64,000 nucleotides of DNA from Chersky-806 sp036502405 (GTDB taxonomy: Bacteria > Actinomycetota > Acidimicrobiia > IMCC26256 > JAENVU01), in NCBI GenBank assembly GCA_036502405.1, contig DASXYP010000084.1:18703-82702 (forward strand). The letters are read 5' to 3'. Below the pieces are notes generated by a model. That model was given only the letters and a program-made list of their open reading frames with translations. It did not search any database and was not told the DNA's origin. Of the stretch, positions 16,909 to 25,365 are shown piece by piece. Positions within the stretch are counted from its first letter, which is position 1, and each line of letters opens with the position of its first letter. A program made the translations under genes and the position numbers.

Positions 16909-18297
16909 GTGGCCGAGAACCCGTACGAAGACCGCTTCCCCGTCAACCGGACCCTCCCCGAGCAGGGGCGCCCCCGGGCCGAGATCCTGGCCGAGCTGGC
17001 CACCATGGCCCACGAGGAGGACAAGGCCTGGGAGAGCGGCAAGTGCTCCGGGACGATGTACTGCGGCGACCACGAGCACTACGCGTTCATGACCGAGGCG
17101 TTCGGGCTCTTCGCCCACGTGAACGCGCTCCAGCGCGACATGTGCCCCAGCCAGACGAAGTTCGAGGGCGAGATCATCGCGATGACCCTCGACCTGCTCC
17201 ACGCGGAGGCGGTGACCGGCTCGGAGCCCGTCGGTCTCGTCACCACCGGCGGCACCGGCAGCATCCTCCACGCGATGATCTCCTACCGCGAGCAGGGCGC
17301 GGCGAAGGGCGTGACCCGGCCCAACGTCATCAAGCCCGAGACCGCGCATCCGGCGTTCGACAAGGGATGCCACCTCTTCGGCATCGAGGTGCGCAACGCG
17401 CCGGTGGACCCGGACACGCTGCAGGTCGATGTGGCGTGGGTCGCCGACCACGTCGACGACAACACCGTCGCCCTCGTCGGCTCGGCGTGCAATTACGGCT
17501 ACGGCACGATCGATCCGATCGCCGCGCTCTCGGATGTCGCGCTCGAGCACGGGATCGGCCTGCACGTCGACGGCTGCCTCGGCGGTTGGATCCTGCCGTT
17601 CGGCCAGGAGCTCGGCTACGACATCCCGACGTTCGACTTCCGCGTCCCCGGCGTCACGAGCATCTCGGCCGACACGCACAAGTACGGCTACGCCTTCAAG
17701 GGCACGTCGGTGCTCGCGTTCCGAGACAAGGCGCTGCGCAACGGCCAGTACTTCTTCCTGACCGGTTGGAGCGGCGGCAAGTACTGCTCGCCGGGCATCG
17801 AGGGCTCGCGCTCGGGCGGGCTGCTCGCGGCGACGTGGGCCGCACTCGTGACCCTCGGCCGTGAGGGGTACCGGGGCTACGCCAAGGCGATCTTCGAGAC
17901 CGCCGACGTGATGAAGGCCGCGGTGCTGTCCCACCCCGAGCTGCGCATCATGGGCAGCCCGACGTTCGTCTTCAGCTTCACCTCGGACGAGTTCGACATC
18001 TACCACGTCAACGACTTCATGCGGACACGCGGTTGGCGCTTCAACGGCCAGCAGTACCCGAACGCGATCCACATGGCCGTGACCCGGCCGCAGACCCAGC
18101 CCGGCGTGGCCGAGACGTTCGCGACCGACCTCGCCGACGCGGTCGAGTACGCCAAGGAGCACGCGAGCGAGGCACCGAAGTCGGGTGCGATCTACGGCGG
18201 CGTCGTCGGCGGGCTCACCGAGGAGGCCGACGAGTTCATCCGCGCCGTGATGGCCGACATGATGGACAGCCAGCTCACGGTCCTGCCGAAGAGTTGA
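16909..18297 (+). CDS. PLP-dependent sphingosine-1-phosphate-lyase-like / group II decarboxylase family protein
   Basis: A 462-residue fold-type I PLP enzyme. KCSGTMYCGDHEHYAFMTE and CPSQTKFEGEIIAMTLDLL resemble sphingosine-1-phosphate lyase, followed by VTTGGTGSILHAM (phosphate-binding loop) and LHVDGCLGG with the cofactor Asp. SADTHKYGYAFKG places the Schiff-base lysine at residue 258. Related enzymes cleave phosphorylated long-chain amino alcohols or decarboxylate amino acids. The GTG start is preceded by GAGAAGGGG. The stop codon overlaps the TTG start of an FGGY kinase, so phosphorylation and retro-aldol cleavage of one substrate is a reasonable inference. Confidence 0.82.
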   Translation: MAENPYEDRFPVNRTLPEQGRPRAEILAELATMAHEEDKAWESGKCSGTMYCGDHEHYAFMTEAFGLFAHVNALQRDMCPSQTKFEGEIIAMTLDLLHAEAVTGSEPVGLVTTGGTGSILHAMISYREQGAAKGVTRPNVIKPETAHPAFDKGCHLFGIEVRNAPVDPDTLQVDVAWVADHVDDNTVALVGSACNYGYGTIDPIAALSDVALEHGIGLHVDGCLGGWILPFGQELGYDIPTFDFRVPGVTSISADTHKYGYAFKGTSVLAFRDKALRNGQYFFLTGWSGGKYCSPGIEGSRSGGLLAATWAALVTLGREGYRGYAKAIFETADVMKAAVLSHPELRIMGSPTFVFSFTSDEFDIYHVNDFMRTRGWRFNGQQYPNAIHMAVTRPQTQPGVAETFATDLADAVEYAKEHASEAPKSGAIYGGVVGGLTEEADEFIRAVMADMMDSQLTVLPKS

Positions 18298-19892
18298 GCG
18301 ACCCCTTACCGGCGACGACCGCGGATCGCGCGGAGCGCTTCGTCCTCGCGGTCGATCTCGGCACCGGGGGGCCCAAGGTCGGCCTGGTCTCGCTGACCGG
18401 ACGCGTCGCGTGGAGCGGCCACTCCCCGGTCGAGACCCACCTGCTCCCCGGGGGCGGTGCGGTGCAGGACGCGGCGGAGTGGTGGGAGCTGATCCGCGAC
18501 GCGGCACGACAGGCGATCGCGTCCGGCGCGGTCCGCCCCGAGCAGGTCGAGGCCGTGAGCTGCACCGGCCAGTGGTCGAGCACCGTTCCGGTGGACGCGG
18601 GGGGCACGCCCGTCGGCCCGTGCGTCCTCTGGATGGACAGCCGGGGCGCCCCGTACGCGAAGCGGGTCATCGCCGGCCCGGTAGCCGGGTACGCGCCGGT
18701 GCCCCTCGCGGTGTGGGTGCGCCGGACCGCGGGCGCGCCCTCCACGACGGGGGCGGACCCGATCGGCCACATGCTGCACCTCATCCACGACGAGCCCGAG
18801 GTGACGCGCTCGGCGCGCTGGTTCCTGGAGCCGGTCGACTACCTCTCGATGCGGTTCACCGGGGTCGCCACCGCGTCGCACGCGTCGATGACGGGAGCGT
18901 GGCTCACCGACAACCGGGACCTCGAGCGACTCGACTACGACGCCGATCTCGTCCGCCGGTCGGGTGTGAGCGCCGAGCGCCTGCCGCCGCTCCGGGCGAC
19001 CGGGTCGGTCGTCGGCACCGTGATGCCCGAGGTGGCGCGGTCCCTCGGCCTGCGCGACGGCGTCCAGGTCGTCGCGGGGACCCCGGACCTGCACTCCGGT
19101 GCGGTCGGTGCCGGCACGGTCCTCGACTACGAGACCCACCTCGCGATCAGCACCACGTCGTGGATCGGCTGCTCCGTCCCGTTCAAGAAGACCGACGTGC
19201 TCCACCAGATCGCGACCGTTCCCGGCCTCACCCCCGATCGCTACCTGGTCGCGAACAACCACGAGACCGGGGGCGCGTGCCTGCAGTGGCTGCGGGACCA
19301 GGTCATCGCCCCGGCCGACGGCCTCGGGCCGGCCGCGCCACCGGCCTACGCCGCGCTGACCCGCGCCGCGGCGTCCGTCGCGCCCGGCGCGGGTGACGTC
19401 CTGTTCACGCCGTGGCTCTCGGGCGAGCGCTCCCCCGTCGACGACCGGTACGCCCGCGGCGGCTTCCACAACCTCTCCCTCGCGACCACGCGCCCGCACC
19501 TGGTCCGCGCGGTGCTCGAGGGTGTCGCGTACAACAGCCGCTGGCTGCACCGCGCGGTCGAGCAGTTCACCAAGCGTCGGCTGGACCACCTGCGGTTCAT
19601 CGGCGGCGGCGCGCAGTCCGATCTGTGGTGCCAGATCCACGCCGACGTGCTGGACCGCACGATCGAGCGCGTCGCCGACCCGGTCGACGCCAACCTGCGT
19701 GGCGCGGCGCTGCTCGCCGGGCTCGCGCTCGGCGCGGTGCGCCAGGGCGAGGTGCGGGACCTCGTGGAGGTGGACGCGACGTTCCGCCCCGACCACGGCA
19801 CCCGCGCGACCTACGACCGCCTCTTCGCCGAGTTCCCGAAGCTCTACAAGGCCCAGAAGTCGATGTTCCGCCGGCTCAACGAGCCGGAGTGA
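18294..19892 (+). CDS. FGGY-family carbohydrate kinase (xylulokinase-like)
   Basis: A 532-residue sugar or polyol kinase. FVLAVDLGTGGPKVGLV is the N-terminal ATPase phosphate-1 motif (with TGG instead of the common TSS/TGT). CTGQWSSTVPVD, WMDSRG, GTPDLHSGAVGAG and the FGGY C-terminal signature around LEGVAYNSRW and RFIGGGAQSDLWCQI follow. The most likely start is TTG at 18294, overlapping the TGA of the upstream PLP enzyme in a TTGA junction; no ATG or GTG occurs near the conserved N-terminus. The tight coupling suggests one pathway. The substrate is not evident; relatives include xylulokinase and uncharacterised kinases. Confidence 0.87.
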   Translation: MSDPLPATTADRAERFVLAVDLGTGGPKVGLVSLTGRVAWSGHSPVETHLLPGGGAVQDAAEWWELIRDAARQAIASGAVRPEQVEAVSCTGQWSSTVPVDAGGTPVGPCVLWMDSRGAPYAKRVIAGPVAGYAPVPLAVWVRRTAGAPSTTGADPIGHMLHLIHDEPEVTRSARWFLEPVDYLSMRFTGVATASHASMTGAWLTDNRDLERLDYDADLVRRSGVSAERLPPLRATGSVVGTVMPEVARSLGLRDGVQVVAGTPDLHSGAVGAGTVLDYETHLAISTTSWIGCSVPFKKTDVLHQIATVPGLTPDRYLVANNHETGGACLQWLRDQVIAPADGLGPAAPPAYAALTRAAASVAPGAGDVLFTPWLSGERSPVDDRYARGGFHNLSLATTRPHLVRAVLEGVAYNSRWLHRAVEQFTKRRLDHLRFIGGGAQSDLWCQIHADVLDRTIERVADPVDANLRGAALLAGLALGAVRQGEVRDLVEVDATFRPDHGTRATYDRLFAEFPKLYKAQKSMFRRLNEPE

Positions 19893-19893
19893 G

Positions 19894-20790
19894 CTACGAA
19901 GCGGTGCCCACCAAGGACTGCGTGACCCGCGCCGCGACCTTCTTCAGCCGCTCCATGTAGCGCAACAGCCGGTCGCGCGCTTCCTCGGCTTCGGCGTTCA
20001 GGCCTTCGATCTCGGCCAGGCGCCAGTGGGTGAAGATCACCGGCTGGAGCACCTTCTCGAGGAAGATGTTGTAGTCGTAGATCCCGGCTGCGGCGATGAG
20101 GCGCGCGTGCTTCGCGTAGTCCGGGATGCCGGTGCCGGGCATCGTGAACCCGCGCACCACGCGGTCCATCGCGACGACCATGGTCGACGGGTCGAGCTCG
20201 ATCGCCGCGCTCGCGAGGTCGCGGTAGAACAAGTAGTGGAGGTTCTCGTCGTTCGAGACCCGCGCCATGATCGCCTGGCCCGCCGGGTCCTCGAGGAAGT
20301 TTCCCGTGTTGCGGTGGGCAAGGCGCGTCGCGAGCTCCTGGAGCGTCGTGTAGCAGAGCGCGTCGGGGAGGTAGTCGAGCTCGGGGGTCACGCCGGTGGC
20401 GACCTGTTGCATGCGCCCCCGCTCGAGCGCGACCGGGTCGATGGCCCGCGACACCATGAGGTAGTCGCGGATCACGATGGCGTGGCGACCCTCTTCGGCG
20501 GTCCACCGCCGGGTCCACTCGCCCCACACGCCGTCACGGCCGAAGCCGCTCAGCGTGCGGAAGTAGTACGGCAGGTTGTCCTCGGTCAGGAGGTTGACGA
20601 AGAGGGCGCTGCGCGCGGCCGAGTCCGAGCAGTCCGCCGGGTCCCACCACTCCTCACGCGAGACGAAGTCGCGGGCTCGGCCCCACGGCACGTACTCGTG
20701 GGGGAACCACTCGACCGCAGTCGAGATGTGCCGGTCGAGGAGGCGGGCCACGACGGGCTCCAGCTCCTCTTCGAGTGTCTGAGTCTGCAC
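19894..20790 (-). CDS. soluble acyl-ACP desaturase (ferritin-like diiron)
   Basis: A 298-residue fatty acid desaturase type 2 protein. Helical diiron motifs are visible: EEGRHAIVIRDYL and the hallmark NDENLHYLFYRD, with additional carboxylates in LLTEDNLPYYFRTL. FLEDPAGQAIMARVSNDENLH is very similar to mycobacterial DesA-type proteins. It introduces a double bond into acyl-ACP using a ferredoxin-type reductant. The GTG at 20790 gives VQTQTLEEELEPVVARLL; a GTG at 20805 is possible. An 18-bp palindrome lies about 95 bases upstream. The 3' end is one base from the convergent kinase gene. Confidence 0.87.
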   Translation of the reverse strand: MQTQTLEEELEPVVARLLDRHISTAVEWFPHEYVPWGRARDFVSREEWWDPADCSDSAARSALFVNLLTEDNLPYYFRTLSGFGRDGVWGEWTRRWTAEEGRHAIVIRDYLMVSRAIDPVALERGRMQQVATGVTPELDYLPDALCYTTLQELATRLAHRNTGNFLEDPAGQAIMARVSNDENLHYLFYRDLASAAIELDPSTMVVAMDRVVRGFTMPGTGIPDYAKHARLIAAAGIYDYNIFLEKVLQPVIFTHWRLAEIEGLNAEAEEARDRLLRYMERLKKVAARVTQSLVGTAS

Positions 20791-20883
20791 AGGGAGGACC
20801 CCCACATCGTTGCGGTCACGCCAGCCCCGGGTCGTGACTGCGCCGTCGGGTGATGCGCGGCGCCCCCGAGCCGCATCCCTCCA

Positions 20884-20901
20884 CCCTACGCGCGCGTAGG
20901 G
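20884..20901. promoter_or_regulatory. 18-bp perfect palindrome in the desaturase/GAF-ANTAR intergenic region
   Basis: CCCTACGCGCGCGTAGGG is perfectly palindromic and lies in the divergent, otherwise featureless 338-base region between the desaturase (start 20790) and the GAF-ANTAR gene (start 21129). Its 12-base core TACGCGCGCGTA is repeated at 45361-45372 in another divergent promoter region, suggesting an operator for a dimeric regulator of the TetR type. I see nothing else supportable in this gap. Confidence 0.55.
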
Positions 20902-21128
20902 AGTCGCGCGAGAACCCGGCGTGAACGTACGGAGAACCACCACGACGACCGCGTGGCCGCGCGCGGGATTGGGAGAGCCGCCCAGACGGAGACCGCATCC
21001 CAGGACGCGCCAATGTTTGAACCGCGGGCCGGCGCGGCATGCTCGGGTCGGTCCGCCGAGCCCCCGCGCGCGCCGCACGGGGGGTCCCGCGCGGAGACGG
21101 CGAGAGCGGACGACGCGAAGGGAGCGGG

Positions 21129-21860
21129 GTGACCGACCGGGACGAGCGCCTCGCGCGGACGTTCGTCGAGGCCGCCGACACGCTCGGTACGCCCTTCGAC
21201 CTCCCGCGGTTCCTGTCGGGGCTCGCACGTCGCTGCGTCGAGCTCTTCGAGACGGTCGAAGCCGCGGTCCTGGTCGACGCCGGGTCCGGCTCGCCGGTCG
21301 TGGCGTCGTCCTGTGACGAGGGCGAGCGGCTCTCACGCCTCGAGGTGCACCACGACCACGGTCCCGCGGTCGACTCCTACCGCACCGGCGCACCGGTGCG
21401 CTGCAACGATCTCAGCGCGGCGTCCGAGCGCTGGCCCGCGTTCGCGCCCGAGGCGCATGCCGCGGGCTTCTCCTCGGCCCACGCCCTGCCGATGCGCATG
21501 CACGACGAGGTCATCGGCGCGCTCACCCTGCTGGCCCGCCCGCAACGGGCGATCGACCCGCCCGACCTGACGACGGCGCAGGCGGTCGCCGACGTCGCGA
21601 CGATCAGCATCCTGCAGCAGCGAGCGATGGTGGCGGCCCAGGTGCTCGCCGGGCAGCTCCAGCACGCGCTCGACAGCCGGGTCACCATCGAGCAGGCCAA
21701 GGGCGTGCTGTCGGAGCGCACCGGGCTCGACGCCGAGGCCGCGTTCGCCGCGCTGCGCCGCTTCGCCCGCAACCACAACCTCCGCCTCGGCGACGTCGCC
21801 CGCGGTGTGGTCGAGCGGACCCTGGCGACCGACGCGATCACCCCGGTCTCCGGCCACTGA
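21129..21860 (+). CDS. GAF-ANTAR RNA-binding antitermination regulator
   Basis: A 243-residue protein with an N-terminal GAF domain (about residues 10-165) followed by an ANTAR domain (about 175-235). The ANTAR signature is visible as LQHALDSRVTIEQAKGVLSERTGLDAEAAFAALRRFARNHNLRLGDVA split across three helices. ANTAR proteins bind paired hairpins in nascent RNA to stop termination, here under control of a small ligand or phosphorelay sensed by GAF. The GTG start is preceded by AAGGGAGCG. No hairpin pair was identified nearby, so its target is unknown. Confidence 0.88.
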   Translation: MTDRDERLARTFVEAADTLGTPFDLPRFLSGLARRCVELFETVEAAVLVDAGSGSPVVASSCDEGERLSRLEVHHDHGPAVDSYRTGAPVRCNDLSAASERWPAFAPEAHAAGFSSAHALPMRMHDEVIGALTLLARPQRAIDPPDLTTAQAVADVATISILQQRAMVAAQVLAGQLQHALDSRVTIEQAKGVLSERTGLDAEAAFAALRRFARNHNLRLGDVARGVVERTLATDAITPVSGH

Positions 21861-21954
21861 CCCATCGGCGCGCCGGGCCGAGCGGGTCAGGGAAGCGCTC
21901 GAGTCGTCGTAGGGTTGCAGCAGGCAGTCGCACCGCCGCTGAAGGGAGCTCTCG

Positions 21955-22401
21955 ATGCAGGTCAAGGAGCTGGGTCACGTCGTCCTGTACGTGCGCGACC
22001 TCGAGCGGTCCCGATGGTTCTACGGCGACGTCCTGGGCTTCCCGGAGCTCCCGGGCGGGATGCCGGGTGCGGCCGCGTTCTCGACCGGCCGGACTCATCA
22101 CGAGCTGCTGCTGATCGAGGTCGGCGCGGACGCCACACCGATCCCGGCCGGCCGGCGGGTGGGGATGTACCACCTCGGCCTCAAGATCGGGGACACCGAC
22201 GACGAGCTTCGCGCTGCGCTCGCCGAGCTGCAGGCGGCGGGGGTCGACGTCGTGGGCGCGAGCGATCACACGGTGACGCACAGCCTCTACCTGCTCGACC
22301 CGGACGGCAACGAGGTCGAGCTCTACGTCGACGTCGAGGCGGCCGACTGGCGCTCCGACCCGGCCCTCTTCAACGCCCCGATCAAGCCCCTGCGCCTGTA
22401 G
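21955..22401 (+). CDS. VOC family protein (extradiol-dioxygenase/glyoxalase fold)
   Basis: A 148-residue vicinal oxygen chelate protein with two beta-alpha-beta-beta-beta modules. Metal ligands can be read as His8 in LGHVVLYVRDLERS, the His in MYHLGLKIGD and the Glu in DGNEVELYVD. FYGDVLGFPEL is the standard linker. This H-H-E set suits an iron or divalent metal extradiol dioxygenase or glyoxalase-like enzyme; CatE-like ring-cleavage enzymes are usually longer. AAGGGAGCT precedes the ATG. It stands alone, 94 bases after the GAF-ANTAR gene. Confidence 0.85.
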   Translation: MQVKELGHVVLYVRDLERSRWFYGDVLGFPELPGGMPGAAAFSTGRTHHELLLIEVGADATPIPAGRRVGMYHLGLKIGDTDDELRAALAELQAAGVDVVGASDHTVTHSLYLLDPDGNEVELYVDVEAADWRSDPALFNAPIKPLRL

Positions 22402-22410
22402 GGACGCGGC

Positions 22411-22914
22411 TCAGGTCCCTTCGAGGTCCGGGAGCGCGAGGTACTCGTCCCAGGTCAGCGTCTCCCCGACGAACCGCGCGTCGGTGAAGGGCCAGGCGGT
22501 TGCGATCCAGGCCGGCACCTCGTCCCGCAGTGCGGACGCGAGCGCGCCGTCCACCTCGGCGTCGACCACCCACCAGGAGATGTCTGCGTCGGCGCCGATC
22601 TTCTCGGGCGGATCGACGTAGACGCAGCCGAGCAGCACGGTCTCGTCCCGGTCGAACACCGCGTAGTTGAACGACGCGAGCGCCACCATCTCGTCCGCGT
22701 GCCGGACCAGCTCGGCGCGGTCCTGCTCGTAGCTCAGTGGGTCGGGCGGCCAGCCCCAGGCGCGCCCGAAGATCGAGAACAGCCGGGTCCGAGACCCCAT
22801 CACCGCCGCGTAGTCGAGATCCACGTCCGAGGCCCGGATCGGGCGCAGGTGATGGCCGCTCGGAAGCTCGAGACCGGCAGGAGGGGTGAACGTCGCGGCG
22901 AGCCAGGGGCTCAC
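22411..22914 (-). CDS. GNAT-like hypothetical protein
   Basis: A 167-residue protein with an acetyltransferase-like organisation: LPSGHHLRPIRASDVDLDYAAVM at the start of the fold, YAVFDRDETVLLGCVYVDPP as central strands and WWVVDAEVDGALASALRDEVPAWIA in place of the acetyl-CoA loop. The classical R-x-x-G-x-G/A signature is absent, so catalytic activity is uncertain. The GTG start overlaps the stop of the upstream membrane protein gene by four bases (GTGA). This is the last gene of a three-gene minus-strand operon. Confidence 0.65.
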   Translation of the reverse strand: MSPWLAATFTPPAGLELPSGHHLRPIRASDVDLDYAAVMGSRTRLFSIFGRAWGWPPDPLSYEQDRAELVRHADEMVALASFNYAVFDRDETVLLGCVYVDPPEKIGADADISWWVVDAEVDGALASALRDEVPAWIATAWPFTDARFVGETLTWDEYLALPDLEGT

Positions 22915-23690
22915 GGGGAGACGAGGTCGCCGGTGTTCGACCGGACCGTGGCCCACCGGCGCGCCCCCATGGCGAAGACCGCGGTGAGCACCACGCCGAC
23001 GGCGACCGCGACCTCGCGCCCGCCGATCGCGCCCGCGGCGATGGTCGCGACGACGAGCAGGACCACGATGACCAGCTGCCGGCTCGCGGCGGACCGCGTG
23101 TCGAAGCGGCGGTGGAACGCGATCAGGCGGTCGGGGGTGGTCAGCCGCGCGCCGGGCAGGACGCCGAGCCCGCGCGTGAACCCGAACAGCGTGCCGAGCG
23201 CGAGCGCGACCCACGGGTTGCCGGTCAGCGCGGCCATCGCCACCAGCAGCACGAGCGCCGAGGTCATGATGTAGGTGGCGAAGCCGAGCCCGATCTGGAA
23301 GCCGAAGCCTCCGCCGTAGACCCAGGACCGGTAGTCGTCGAGCCAGAGCTCGTTCACCTGGCGCCGGTGGTACGGGATCCGCACGCCGAACAGCCCGGCG
23401 TCGGCGACGGCTGCGGCGACCGCGAGCACCGCCGCGGCGGCGAGCGCGCCGTCGGCGCTGACGCCGAGGAGCCCGATGACGAGCGCGAGCACGGCGGCGC
23501 CGAGCCCGAGCGTGGCGCCGCCCAGCGTCGCGCCGATGACGAACCACGTCGCGGTCGTGCGGAACCGGTTCCCGCGTCCCGCCTCGCCGAGCGGGGTGAT
23601 CGTCGAGAGCATCGACTGCCCGCACGGGGACCACGTGGAGCGGACCGCCGCGGCGATCGCGACGGCTCCGGCGAGCGCGGCGAGCAGCAC
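22911..23690 (-). CDS. integral membrane protein of unknown function
   Basis: About 259 residues with six to seven hydrophobic segments (for example VLALVIGLLGVSADGALAAAA split by short loops, ALVLLVAMAALTG, QLVIVVLLVVATIAAGAIGG). A conserved-looking loop STWSPCGQSMLSTITPLGE follows the first helix and contains a single Cys. I do not recognise the family; the CG loop recalls thiol-disulfide or methylamine-utilisation membrane proteins only vaguely. The GTG at 23690 lies five bases after the cyclase-like gene's stop. The 3' end overlaps the next gene by four bases. Confidence 0.6.
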   Translation of the reverse strand: MLLAALAGAVAIAAAVRSTWSPCGQSMLSTITPLGEAGRGNRFRTTATWFVIGATLGGATLGLGAAVLALVIGLLGVSADGALAAAAVLAVAAAVADAGLFGVRIPYHRRQVNELWLDDYRSWVYGGGFGFQIGLGFATYIMTSALVLLVAMAALTGNPWVALALGTLFGFTRGLGVLPGARLTTPDRLIAFHRRFDTRSAASRQLVIVVLLVVATIAAGAIGGREVAVAVGVVLTAVFAMGARRWATVRSNTGDLVSP

Positions 23691-23695
23691 GCCGG

Positions 23696-24394
23696 TCAGC
23701 GTAGTGGCGACGGCATCGGCTCGGGCCCGGCCCGGCGGGACAGCACGGGGAGCTCGGTGCCGGGGACCAGCCCGAGCCGCTGGACCCGCCGGAACCGGCC
23801 CAGGCCGCGCAGCGTCAGGTCGCGCGTGCCCAGGACCTCCATCCACGGCGGGAAGGTCTCGGCCGGGTAGCCGATCGCGAGCAGCTCGCCCGGCCGCGCG
23901 GCCTGGCTCAGGCGGGCCGCGAGGTTGACCGGCCGCCCGATGTAGTCGTCGCCGTCGAAGAGCAGGGCCCAACCGTCCGCGATGCCGCCCCGCAGCGCCA
24001 GCGTGCTCGCGTCGTAGCGCGCGATGAGCTCGGCCGCGGCGGCCACCGCGGGACCGACCTCGGTGCCGATGAGCATCGCACCGTCGCCGAGCCACGACGC
24101 GATCCGCACTCCGCGACGGGTGGCGATGTCACGGGTCAGGTTGCGGAACGCGTTGAGCGCCTCGATCGCGGCGTGCTCACCGTTGGCGGCCATGAACGCG
24201 GTGAAGCCGCAGAGGTCGACGAACACGAACGCGCGCTCGACCATCGGCATGGCGTCCGCGAGCTGCTGCGGGCTCTCCATGCCGGTCAACCCCGACCCCG
24301 CGCGGGTGCCGGCTCCGTCCGACCGCCCGTCGCGGACGTGCGGCGTCTCGACCATCTGAACCACGAGCTCCTCTCCCGCCCCATCACGCTCCAT
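23696..24394 (-). CDS. class III adenylate/guanylate cyclase catalytic domain protein
   Basis: A 232-residue protein with a single cyclase homology domain. FVFVDLCGFTAFMAANGEHAA carries the first metal-binding Asp, and IASWLGDGAMLIG the second. IGRPVNLAARLSQAA matches the N-A-x-R signature of the catalytic helix. The usual substrate-specifying Lys is replaced in the WLGDG region, so nucleotide specificity is uncertain. No membrane helix or sensor domain is present. An ATG at 24355 is an alternative start. It heads an operon with a membrane protein and a GNAT-like protein and is divergent from an alpha/beta hydrolase. Confidence 0.8.
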   Translation of the reverse strand: MERDGAGEELVVQMVETPHVRDGRSDGAGTRAGSGLTGMESPQQLADAMPMVERAFVFVDLCGFTAFMAANGEHAAIEALNAFRNLTRDIATRRGVRIASWLGDGAMLIGTEVGPAVAAAAELIARYDASTLALRGGIADGWALLFDGDDYIGRPVNLAARLSQAARPGELLAIGYPAETFPPWMEVLGTRDLTLRGLGRFRRVQRLGLVPGTELPVLSRRAGPEPMPSPLR

Positions 24395-24431
24395 CGCGTC
24401 CCGCGACGCCTCCCGACCCTATCCGGCGCGA

Positions 24432-24445
24432 CGAACGCGTGTTCG
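24432..24445. promoter_or_regulatory. LexA-box-like site CGAAC-N4-GTTCG
   Basis: CGAACGCGTGTTCG matches the core of the actinobacterial SOS box (TCGAAC-N4-GTTCGA) at both half-sites. It lies in the 95-base divergent region between the cyclase-like gene and the hydrolase, 45 bases from the hydrolase start. A second repeat, GTTCGG/CCGAAC at 24441-24459, overlaps it. Function is unproven. Confidence 0.4.
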
Positions 24446-24489
24446 GACTTTTGCCGAACGTTCACCAATCGGGCCCGTACGATGCCCGG

Positions 24490-25365
24490 GTGGACGCACC
24501 CGACTGGTATCGCTCCGCGCTCGACGCGCCCCACGAGGACGACGAGGTCGTCGTCGACGGCTGCCGGATCCACTACGTGCGGTGGGGGGCGCAGGGCTGC
24601 CCGGGTGTCGTGCTGGTGCACGGCGGCGCGGCACACGCGCACTGGTGGGACCACGTCGCGCCCCTGCTGACGCGCGACTGCGGCGTCGTGGCGCTCGATC
24701 TCTCCGGTCACGGCGACAGCGGCCGGCGCGACCGCTACCCGACCTCGACCTGGGCGCGCGAGATCGTCGCAGTCGCCGAGCACGCGGGCATCGCGGGGCC
24801 GCCGGTCGTCGTCGGCCACAGCATGGGCGGCTGGGTCGCCATCACCGCGGCGGCCGAGCACGGCGACCGGCTCGACGGCATCGTCATCCTCGACTCACCG
24901 GTGAGCCGGCGCGCGCCGGAGGAGGAAGCCGCGGCCGAGGGTGCGGCGTTCGGTCCGCTGCACACGTACCCGACACTCCAGGCGGCGCTCGCGCGCTTCC
25001 GGACCGTCCCCGACCAGCCCACGTCCCTGCCGTACGTGCTCGACCACGTCGCGCGCACGTCGGTGCGCACCACCGAAGGCGGTTGGACGTGGAAGTTCGA
25101 CCCGCGCATCTTCGACCGTCCGGTCCCGACCGGCGAGCTCCTCCGGCAGGTCCGGTGCCGCGTCGCGCTGTTCCGCTCCGAGCACGGGCTCGTGACGCCC
25201 GACATCGGTGAGTACATGTACGAGCAGCTCGGCCGGCTCGCGCCCGTCGTCGAGGTCCCGCTCGCCCACCACCACGTGATGCTCGACCAGCCGATCCCGC
25301 TGGTCACCGGGTTGCGCACGCTGCTCGCGGACTGGGAGCACAGCGTGCCTCAGCGGCGGACCTGA
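24490..25365 (+). CDS. alpha/beta fold hydrolase
   Basis: A 291-residue hydrolase. VVLVHGGAAHAHWWDHVAPLL is the oxyanion strand, VVVGHSMGGWVAI holds the nucleophile Ser in G-H-S-M-G, and LAHHHVMLDQP provides the catalytic His near the C-terminus. The domain order and length suit an esterase, C-C bond hydrolase or haloperoxidase-like enzyme. The GTG start at 24490 gives DAPDWYRSALDAPHEDDEV; an upstream ATG at 24439 overlaps the LexA-like palindrome and is less likely. The end overlaps the convergent LtrA gene by 16 bases. Confidence 0.85.
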   Translation: MDAPDWYRSALDAPHEDDEVVVDGCRIHYVRWGAQGCPGVVLVHGGAAHAHWWDHVAPLLTRDCGVVALDLSGHGDSGRRDRYPTSTWAREIVAVAEHAGIAGPPVVVGHSMGGWVAITAAAEHGDRLDGIVILDSPVSRRAPEEEAAAEGAAFGPLHTYPTLQAALARFRTVPDQPTSLPYVLDHVARTSVRTTEGGWTWKFDPRIFDRPVPTGELLRQVRCRVALFRSEHGLVTPDIGEYMYEQLGRLAPVVEVPLAHHHVMLDQPIPLVTGLRTLLADWEHSVPQRRT

